NCBI GenBank assembly: GCA_937925645.1 | Contig: CALAMB010000370.1 | Span: 1-5,170, forward strand | DNA from: an uncultured Acidobacteriota bacterium | Lineage (GTDB): Bacteria > Acidobacteriota > JAAYUB01 | Direction of reading: 5' to 3' | Length of the DNA: 5,170 nt | In this document: in pieces, positions 1-3,738 of the stretch | Numbering within the stretch: position 1 is the first letter of the stretch | Layout of the letters: each line of letters starts with the position of its first letter | Translations under genes and position numbers: made by a program | Notes under the pieces: model-generated | What the model was told of the DNA's origin: nothing | What the model saw: only the letters and a program-made list of their open reading frames with translations | Database searches by the model: none

Positions 1-1
1 G

Positions 2-136
2 GGCCTCGGGCTGCTGGTGCGGGACCTGGCGCTGCTCGTGCCCGCCGCGCTGGTGCTCCTCAAGTTTCGCACCCAGGACGCGACCGCCGTTTCAACCGCA
101 CCCGCCGCCGCTTCCGAGGCGGCTTCCGCCGCCTGA
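2..136 (+). CDS. C-terminal end of a membrane protein (5' truncated)
   Basis: The frame is open from the left edge to a TGA at 134-136, giving the last 44 residues of a protein whose start lies outside the window. Residues 1-20 of the fragment are a strongly hydrophobic stretch (LLVRDLALLVPAALVLL) that ends in K-F-R, consistent with a final transmembrane helix and a cytoplasmic positive flank. An Ala/Ser/Thr-rich low-complexity tail (APAAASEAASAA) follows, as is common at unstructured C-termini in high-GC genomes. It is the only plus-strand gene and converges on the pseudouridine synthase gene. Too little remains to name a family. Coding status rests on the hydrophobic pattern and GC-rich third positions. 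Confidence 0.6.
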   Translation, partial: GLGLLVRDLALLVPAALVLLKFRTQDATAVSTAPAAASEAASAA

Positions 137-176
137 GGTTCTCGCCCAGACGCCAAGCGCGCAAAGAACACCTTTT
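137..176 (+). terminator. weak candidate terminator after the left-edge gene
   Basis: Directly after the TGA, GTTCT (138-142) can pair with AGAAC (165-169). A short inner CGC/GCG pairing is possible, and a TTTT run lies at 173-176. The stem is short and interrupted, so this is only a possible intrinsic terminator. The stretch also contains CGCCAAG/CGCAAAG-type sequence of the kind seen in dispersed intergenic repeats. Confidence 0.22.
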
Positions 177-206
177 CATTCAGAGCGTTTGTTTGAACTC
201 CGCGAA

Positions 207-221
207 TTCACCGGGGGTGAA
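207..221. other. small perfect hairpin in the convergent spacer
   Basis: TTCACC (207-212) and GGTGAA (216-221) form a perfect 6-bp inverted repeat around a 3-base loop, between the convergent gene ends at 136 and 356. No T-run follows on either strand, so it is not a standard intrinsic terminator. It could mark the 3' end of the pseudouridine synthase transcript or be chance. Nothing else in 137-355 is supportable as a gene. Confidence 0.25.
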
Positions 222-355
222 CAGGAGTTGCGGCATTGCGCCTTTGCGGGCACACGAAGCACGGGAACATCGCGCGGTGGCGGAGAAAATCCTCAAGCGG
301 CGCGCTGGCCCCCGGCATCTTCGCGGTGAACGAGGGCGGACGGCGGACCGGATAC

Positions 356-1270
356 TTACCAATCAGTGATTGTCTCAAGCCACGGGAAGGCGGCCAGCCA
401 GCCGGCGGGGACGGGAGCGGTGAAAACAGCCAGCCGGCCCGTGCGCGGGTGGGGCAGCTCCAGCCGCCGGGCGTGCAGGCCGAACACCGCCGGGTGCGCG
501 GCGCCGCCGTACAGCGCGTCGCCCACGATGGGCGCGCCGATCCACGCCAGGTGGACCCGGATCTGGTGCGAGCGGCCGGTGCGGGGCGACACCGCCAGCA
601 GCGCCGTGCCGTCGGGCCCCTGGCCCAGGCGGCGGTATTCGGTGAGCGACGGCTTGCCCCGCTCACGGCTCACCTTGTACTGGTTGCGGCGGTCCACCCG
701 CCGGGCGATGGCCGCCTCGATCCGGCCGGCGGACCGGGCGGGGGCGGGGTGGACCAGCGCCAGGTACGTCTTCATGACGCCGCCGAGACGGAACCGCTCG
801 TACACGGCCTTTTCGGCCGGCGTGTTTTTGGCGAACAGCAGCACCCCCGAGGTGGGCTGGTCCAGGCGGTGGAGCACCGCGGGACGGTGCGCGGCGCCGG
901 CGCGGGCCAGGTGTGCGGCGGCGCCGAGCTGGACGCTCCCCTCCTGGCCCGTGGCCGACAGCGCCACCGGCGTGCCCGACGGCTTGTCCACCACCAGCAG
1001 GTCGTCGTCTTCGAACAGGACGGCGGACGGCTCCAAGTGGAAGGCGCGGAACGGGTGGTCCGGGTCCACGCACACCTTGAGGCGGCCGCCGGCGGGGGCG
1101 GGCGTGGCGGCCACCTGGCGGCGCCGCCCGTCGAGGTAGCAGCCGCCGGCGGTGACGATCCGCTGGGCCAGTTTGCGGGAAAGTTCCGGCCACAGGTCGG
1201 CGATGAGGCGGTCCAGCCGCGTGCCGGCCTGCTCCGCACCGATGACCGCGGTGAACGTCCGCACGCCCAT
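356..1270 (-). CDS. RluA-family RNA pseudouridine synthase
   Basis: This 304-residue protein isomerises specific uridines in rRNA or tRNA to pseudouridine. Residues about 15-60 resemble an S4 RNA-binding domain (GTRLDRLIADLWPELSRKLA). The catalytic domain follows: LLVVDKPSG (91-99), HRLDQPTSG (134-142) with catalytic Asp137, KTYLALV (167-173) and TGRSHQIRVHL (231-241) followed by GDALYGG. All core RluA/RluC/RluD motifs are intact and the length is normal for the family. The ATG at 1270 is preceded by AAGGAGA (1279-1285) at 8-base spacing, which supports this start. It lies 37 bp downstream of the DUF1028 gene on the same strand, so co-transcription is likely. The sequence alone does not reveal the target site, so no specific rlu symbol is assigned. 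Confidence 0.95.
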   Translation of the reverse strand: MGVRTFTAVIGAEQAGTRLDRLIADLWPELSRKLAQRIVTAGGCYLDGRRRQVAATPAPAGGRLKVCVDPDHPFRAFHLEPSAVLFEDDDLLVVDKPSGTPVALSATGQEGSVQLGAAAHLARAGAAHRPAVLHRLDQPTSGVLLFAKNTPAEKAVYERFRLGGVMKTYLALVHPAPARSAGRIEAAIARRVDRRNQYKVSRERGKPSLTEYRRLGQGPDGTALLAVSPRTGRSHQIRVHLAWIGAPIVGDALYGGAAHPAVFGLHARRLELPHPRTGRLAVFTAPVPAGWLAAFPWLETITDW

Positions 1271-1278
1271 CGTCTGCC

Positions 1279-1303
1279 TCTCCTTGCGCCGCGGTCCGCG
1301 GCG
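1279..1303 (-). promoter_or_regulatory. palindrome abutting the Shine-Dalgarno of the pseudouridine synthase
   Basis: A perfect 8-bp inverted repeat (CGCCGCGG / CCGCGGCG, 1287-1303, central base 1295) lies between the TAG of the upstream gene and the ATG of this one. It ends one base before the Shine-Dalgarno AAGGAGA (1279-1285). There is no T-run, so it is unlikely to terminate transcription. In the mRNA a stable stem here could insulate the two cistrons, act as a processing or stability site, or affect ribosome access. The inverted repeat is visible; any role is inferred. Confidence 0.35.
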
Positions 1304-1307
1304 TTCC

Positions 1308-2315
1308 CTAGTTCCCGGTCTCCTTCAGGATCCGGTCCACGAGCGCCCGCCCGTCGGGCGTGTCGGGAATGATGCCCGAGGCGGGGAGCCGCCGCAGCAT
1401 CTCGATCCAGTTCGGCTCCCGGGCGAAGACCTCGCGGAAGATGGGGAGCGCGCCCTCGAACCGGTTGTTCGTGGCCAGGGTCACGGCGGTCCAGAAGCGC
1501 ATCTCCACGTTGGCGGGCTGCAGCCGGGAGGCGGCGGCATAGTGCTCCATGGCGGCGGCCAGGTCGTTCTTTTCCACGGCCAGGTCGCCGGCGTTCATCC
1601 GCTCGTAGGCGCGGTGCACCGCCAGCAGGCGCTTGAGCTCGGGCACCGGGTCGGGATGGTCCTCGACGCGCAGGTCCACCAGCCGGTCGGCCCACGGCCG
1701 GCCGGTGGACTGGCCCCGCACCACCAGGATCGCCGCCGCCTGCCGGCCGCGGATGTCACCGCCGGCCGCCTCGGCGGCCTCGAGCGCCGCCATCAGCCGC
1801 TCCGCCAGCGGCCCCGACGACGCCTCGAACGCCCGCCGCATGGCCGGCACCACCGCGTCGTTGAGCATCATGTTGGCCTGGACGGAGAACTGGGCGCCGG
1901 CGAGGTGTCCGGCGCTGGCGACGCAGCGGGCGCCGGTGTGGGTGGCCACCCGGCCCTGGCTGTCGACAAAGGCGACCTGCCGGACCGCCTCGGCCGGATC
2001 GGCCGCCAGCAGCGCCTTGAGGGCGTCGGGGGCCGACAGGCCGGTGCGCATCAGTTCCAGTCCCCGCGGTCCGTAGGCCGGCTCCACGAACGACTGGGTG
2101 GCCACGGCGCCCACGCCCGCTTCGGCCCAGGCGACGATGGTGCCCACGCCGAACCAGTGCGACTGGACGGCGACGCCCATCTCGCCGGTGCGCGGGTCGC
2201 GGGCGACGATGGAATAGGTGTGCGCCAGCGGTCCGGCGGCCGCCGGCGCCGCCGGGATCCAGACAGCCAGTCCGAGCACCCCGATCAGGGTGATGAGCAG
2301 CAGGTATTTCGCCAT
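1308..2315 (-). CDS. Exported DUF1028 (Ntn-hydrolase-like) protein with TPR-like C-terminus
   Basis: The product is 335 residues. Residues 1-27 form a signal peptide: MAK, a hydrophobic core LLLITLIGVLGLAVWI, then PAAPAAA with an AxA-type cleavage site near 27/28. Residues about 33-222 match DUF1028 (COG3342), a family of unknown function placed in the Ntn-hydrolase superfamily. Visible motifs are TYSIVARDPRTGEMGVAVQS (33-52), GVGAVATQSF (67-76), GHLAGAQFSVQ (136-146) and GDIRGRQAAAILVV (186-199). Residues about 238-305 look like two tetratricopeptide-type helix pairs (AYERMNAGDLAVEKNDLAAA, then an amphipathic segment ending REVFAREP). The ATG at 2315 is chosen over an upstream in-frame start at 2441 because of its Shine-Dalgarno, the signal peptide and the promoter between the two. 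It is probably secreted and first in an operon with the pseudouridine synthase. Enzymatic activity is unproven for the family. Confidence 0.9.
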   Translation of the reverse strand: MAKYLLLITLIGVLGLAVWIPAAPAAAGPLAHTYSIVARDPRTGEMGVAVQSHWFGVGTIVAWAEAGVGAVATQSFVEPAYGPRGLELMRTGLSAPDALKALLAADPAEAVRQVAFVDSQGRVATHTGARCVASAGHLAGAQFSVQANMMLNDAVVPAMRRAFEASSGPLAERLMAALEAAEAAGGDIRGRQAAAILVVRGQSTGRPWADRLVDLRVEDHPDPVPELKRLLAVHRAYERMNAGDLAVEKNDLAAAMEHYAAASRLQPANVEMRFWTAVTLATNNRFEGALPIFREVFAREPNWIEMLRRLPASGIIPDTPDGRALVDRILKETGN

Positions 2316-2322
2316 GGACGGT

Positions 2323-2328
2323 TCTCCT
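2323..2328 (-). promoter_or_regulatory. Shine-Dalgarno site fixing the DUF1028 start
   Basis: AGGAGA on the minus strand ends 7 bases before the ATG at 2315. The resulting protein begins directly with a signal peptide, whereas the 42 extra residues of the longer frame are Arg/Pro-rich and unlike the family. Confidence 0.7.
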
Positions 2329-2355
2329 GTGGGTTGATTCGAATGTGACAGCTCC

Positions 2356-2384
2356 ATGATAGCGGTGCGCCGCTGCGCCCGCAA
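2356..2384 (-). promoter_or_regulatory. Sigma-70-like promoter for DUF1028 and the pseudouridine synthase
   Basis: On the minus strand TTGCGG (2379-2384) is followed after exactly 17 bases by TATCAT (2356-2361). The -10 matches TATAAT at 5 of 6 bases; the -35 matches TTGACA only in its TTG. Transcription would start near 2349, giving a leader of about 35 bases with the AGGAGA ribosome site. Spacing and position are right, but single matches of this quality also arise by chance. Confidence 0.5.
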
Positions 2385-2408
2385 GTGTCTCGGTCGGCGA
2401 TGTGGCTC

Positions 2409-2445
2409 GCGGCGGCACGACGGTTTGGAGTGCGGCGGCACGACG
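2409..2445. repeat. 14-bp direct repeat, 23 bp apart
   Basis: GCGGCGGCACGACG occurs identically at 2409-2422 and 2432-2445. The second copy is the core of the palindromic element at 2419-2456; the first is a partial duplicate of that core at its upstream edge. Confidence 0.7.
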
Positions 2446-2456
2446 CCGCTCTGGAT
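2419..2456 (+). repeat. Palindromic intergenic element, copy 1
   Basis: Shoulders TTTGGAGTGCG (2424-2434) and CGCTCTGGAT (2447-2456) flank a self-complementary core. AGTGCGGCG (2429-2437) pairs with CGCCGCTCT (2444-2452) with one mismatch, around loop GCACGA. The same framework recurs in inverted orientation at 2611-2652, so this is a repeated element rather than a chance hairpin. It resembles REP-type intergenic palindromes in size and architecture. It lies upstream of the DUF1028 promoter and does not overlap it. Confidence 0.65.
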
Positions 2457-2548
2457 TCCGCAGTAGGCCGCGGCCGCCGGACGCGGCCCGCTGCATCGCC
2501 ACGATCATTCGGCTCACCTCGCACGATATCTCAACCCGGCCGCGTGCC

Positions 2549-2580
2549 TTCACCGCAGAGACGCCGAGGCGCGGAGACGA
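2549..2580. repeat. Degenerate 8-bp-period dispersed element
   Basis: After CACC the sequence runs as three related octamers: GCAGAGAC (2555-2562), GCCGAGGC (2563-2570) and GCGGAGAC (2571-2578). From general experience, sequence of the form ACCGCAGAGACGC-AGAGGCGC recurs in intergenic DNA of several environmental phyla. No coding or regulatory role is evident. Confidence 0.45.
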
Positions 2581-2610
2581 TTGCTGACAGGAAGACAAAG
2601 ACGCGTCCCG

Positions 2611-2652
2611 CGTCGATCCAGAGCGCAGACGTGTCTGCGCACTCCAGAACGT
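2611..2652 (-). repeat. Palindromic intergenic element, copy 2 (inverted)
   Basis: Read on the minus strand, 2648 to 2616 matches 2424-2456 at 26 of 33 positions, with shoulders TCTGGAGTGCG and CGCTCTGGAT. The core is a perfect 8-bp inverted repeat, GCGCAGAC (2623-2630) and GTCTGCGC (2633-2640), with 2 central bases. A further GACG match extends the similarity outward on the TGG side (minus strand, about 2649-2653). Differences from copy 1 sit mostly in the stem and largely preserve pairing. Confidence 0.65.
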
Positions 2653-2675
2653 CTCCTGACCGAGTCCCCGGAGCC

Positions 2676-2696
2676 GAGGTCCCAGGTCCCAGGTCC
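2676..2696. repeat. Heptamer array CAGGTCC x3
   Basis: Units are GAGGTCC (2676-2682), CAGGTCC (2683-2689) and CAGGTCC (2690-2696). The next 21 bases, exactly three unit lengths, separate it from the following heptamer array, so the two are in the same 7-bp register. Confidence 0.75.
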
Positions 2697-2717
2697 GATA
2701 TCCCTTGATCGGGAACG

Positions 2718-2759
2718 AGCCCCAAGCCCCGAGCCTCGAGTCTCGAGCCTCGAGTCCCG
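2718..2759. repeat. Heptamer array AGCCTCG-type x6
   Basis: Six contiguous heptamers: AGCCCCA, AGCCCCG, AGCCTCG, AGTCTCG, AGCCTCG, AGTCCCG. Neighbouring units usually differ by one or two bases, giving a gradual drift along the array. It joins the ATTACGA array at 2760 without a break in register. Confidence 0.8.
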
Positions 2760-2824
2760 ATTACGAATTACGATTACGAATTACGATCACGATTACGAAT
2801 TACGATTACGAATCACGAGCACGA
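2760..2824. repeat. ATTACGA/TTACGA mixed 7- and 6-bp array overlapping a gene end
   Basis: Ten units of ATTACGA, TTACGA, TCACGA, ATCACGA or GCACGA run from 2760 to 2824, with 7-bp and 6-bp units mixed. It is much more AT-rich than the genes. The last units overlap the 3' end of the lipoate ligase gene, supplying its stop codon (2813-2815) and its last three sense codons. The same unit family reappears at 3649-3696 on the other side of that gene. Confidence 0.85.
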
Positions 2825-3457
2825 TGAGGGAGGGGAGAGAGCCACGCGGGTCAGGGCGGCGCGAAGGGCAGCCTGGAGCGCGGCCATCGACAGGGCATAC
2901 CCGGCGGCGGCGAGCGAGGTGACGAAGTCGCGGTGGGAGCGGTCGCGGCGGTAGTCGGGCTGGCGGGCGGGGGAGCGCAGGTAGCGCTCCATCAGCTCGG
3001 GCGACTCGGCCACGTTGAGCACGGCGTGGTAGAGCACCTGCCGGCGGTTGCGGTAGATGGAGGACCCGAGGATCTTCCGGTCGCCGAGGGCCACGTCGGA
3101 GATGCCCCGCCGGGTCAGGCCGGTCACCCCCAACTCATCCAGGGCCCGGATCACGGCGCCGTTGTACAACTCGAAGTACCGCCGCGAGGCCAGTTGCTCC
3201 GCCGCGCGGTGCACGGCGGAGACGGCCAGCGTGCACGGCGTGAGCACCACCGCCTCGCCGCCCGAGGGGCGCTGGACCACCGGCACGCCGTCGGCTGCCG
3301 CCCGCTCCAGGTACACCGAGGCGGCGGGGGTGTTGCCGCGGCCGATGACCACGCAGGCGGCCGCCGGCTGCCACACGAGGCAGCGGTACGGCGCGCCGTC
3401 GGCGTCGAGCAGCTCGCGGTCGGGAAAATCGTAGGGGGCCGGCTCATCCGTGATCAT
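2813..3457 (-). CDS. lplA: Lipoate-protein ligase A family protein (short form)
   Basis: The 214-residue product resembles the catalytic domain of LplA/BPL-type ligases, which activate lipoate as lipoyl-AMP and attach it to a lysine of E2 or H-protein. Visible motifs: PYRCLVWQPAAACVVIGRGN (23-42), RPSGGEAVVLTP (63-74, the lipoate loop, Glu where LplA usually has a third Gly) and GISDVALGDRKILGSS (118-133) with the expected substrate lysine Lys128. VLYHAVLNV (141-149) follows. The acceptor-site cysteine of LipM/LipL octanoyltransferases is not evident, favouring a ligase. The usual N-terminal NLALDE-type segment and the C-terminal accessory domain are absent. The ATG at 3457 is preferred because a longer frame to 3547 would translate the TTGAGGG array, yet no clear Shine-Dalgarno precedes it. 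It lies downstream of an E3 gene, fitting a lipoate role. Confidence 0.8.
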   Translation of the reverse strand: MITDEPAPYDFPDRELLDADGAPYRCLVWQPAAACVVIGRGNTPAASVYLERAAADGVPVVQRPSGGEAVVLTPCTLAVSAVHRAAEQLASRRYFELYNGAVIRALDELGVTGLTRRGISDVALGDRKILGSSIYRNRRQVLYHAVLNVAESPELMERYLRSPARQPDYRRDRSHRDFVTSLAAAGYALSMAALQAALRAALTRVALSPPSSCS

Positions 3458-3478
3458 GGCGGCGCGACCGATGAAGAA

Positions 3479-3506
3479 AGTTGAGGGTTGAGGGTTGAGA
3501 GTTGGG
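3479..3506. repeat. Heptamer array GGTTGAG x4 upstream of the lipoate ligase
   Basis: Units AGTTGAG (3479-3485), GGTTGAG (3486-3492), GGTTGAG (3493-3499) and AGTTGGG (3500-3506). It starts 22 bp upstream of the ligase ATG, occupying the leader where a promoter or ribosome site would be expected. On the gene strand it has no stop codons, so an N-terminal extension stays open through it. Confidence 0.85.
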
Positions 3507-3593
3507 GAACGGGAGTCGTGAATCCATCCGACCCGCAATCCGGCCAAGCGTCGAGGAATTCAAGCGGATGGTTTTCATTTCATCGCGCATCGA

Positions 3594-3635
3594 CCCATTC
3601 ACCCATTTACCCATTTACCCATTCACCCATTCACC
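3594..3635. repeat. 8-bp tandem array CCCATTCA x5
   Basis: Octamers CCCATTCA (3594), CCCATTTA (3602), CCCATTTA (3610), CCCATTCA (3618) and CCCATTCA (3626), plus two bases. The same octamer in the same orientation occurs at 5159-5166 on the far side of the dehydrogenase gene. Confidence 0.9.
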
Positions 3636-3648
3636 TTGAGCTTCTAGA

Positions 3649-3696
3649 ACGATTACGAGCACGATTACGATGACGATTACGATTACGAGCACGAAT
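3649..3696. repeat. Hexamer array ACGATT-type x8
   Basis: Eight contiguous hexamers: ACGATT, ACGAGC, ACGATT, ACGATG, ACGATT, ACGATT, ACGAGC, ACGAAT. It shares the ATTACGA/GAGCACGA sequence with the array at 2760-2824, in the same orientation. It is joined directly to the CATCAAC array at 3697. Confidence 0.9.
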
Positions 3697-3738
3697 CATC
3701 AACCATCAACCATCAACCATCAACCATCAACTATCAAC
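3697..3738. repeat. Heptamer array CATCAAC x6 ending in a stop codon
   Basis: Five perfect CATCAAC units (from 3697, 3704, 3711, 3718 and 3725) and one TATCAAC (3732-3738). The last unit overlaps the TAG stop (3738-3740) of the dehydrogenase gene by one base; read on the gene strand the stop is the first triplet of a TAGTTGA heptamer. Confidence 0.92.

Larger units (their letters stand above)
2316..2812. other. Gene-free repeat-rich spacer between the lipoate ligase and DUF1028 genes
   Basis: About 500 bp without a credible gene. From right to left it holds tandem arrays (2676-2812, continuing into the ligase gene), one palindromic element (2611-2652), a small inverted repeat (GACGCG 2600-2605 / CGCGTC 2609-2614), a degenerate 8-bp-period element (2549-2580), a second palindromic element (2419-2456) and the promoter of the DUF1028 gene. 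Open frames crossing it have Arg/Pro/Ser-rich translations typical of random GC-rich DNA. Confidence 0.7.

Noticed and set aside
194..210. Imperfect 17-bp palindrome TGAACTCCGCGAATTCA near the pseudouridine synthase 3' end
   Set aside because: The stem includes a wobble pair and no T-run follows on either strand, so it does not qualify as a terminator.
180..362. Small minus-strand frame starting with TTG at the stop of the pseudouridine synthase gene, ending LLFTPGEFAEFKQTL
   Set aside because: The last 18 residues look protein-like, but the rest is Arg/Ser-rich and there is no ribosome site. It could be a remnant; there is too little to call a gene or pseudogene.
236..1372. Long open frame on the plus strand opposite the pseudouridine synthase
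   Set aside because: It is antisense to a gene with all family motifs, and its translation is Gly/Arg/Ala/Val-rich with no recognisable domain. Open antisense frames are expected at this GC content.
1152..2348. Long open frame on the plus strand opposite the DUF1028 gene
   Set aside because: Antisense shadow with a Gly/His/Arg-rich translation and no motif; the minus-strand gene has a signal peptide, domain motifs and a ribosome site.
2315..2441. N-terminal extension of the DUF1028 gene by 42 residues
   Set aside because: It would place a signal peptide internally, and it starts upstream of the promoter and ribosome site that fit the ATG at 2315.
3457..3547. N-terminal extension of the lipoate ligase by 30 residues
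   Set aside because: Part of it is translation of the GGTTGAG array, with no family similarity in the added residues.
3550..3593. Short plus-strand stretch translating as VEEFKRMVFISSRID between arrays
   Set aside because: It looks coding-like, but it has no start with a ribosome site and runs straight into the CCCATTCA array. It is too short to support a gene fragment call.
3507..3593. Promoter for the lipoate ligase between two arrays
   Set aside because: TTGAAT-like and GATTGC-like hexamers exist on the minus strand, but the -10 match is poor; nothing is convincing enough to list.
2760..3738. Repeat clusters as a possible CRISPR array
   Set aside because: Units are 6-8 bp and directly adjacent with no spacers; CRISPR repeats are about 23-40 bp with unique spacers, and no cas gene is present.
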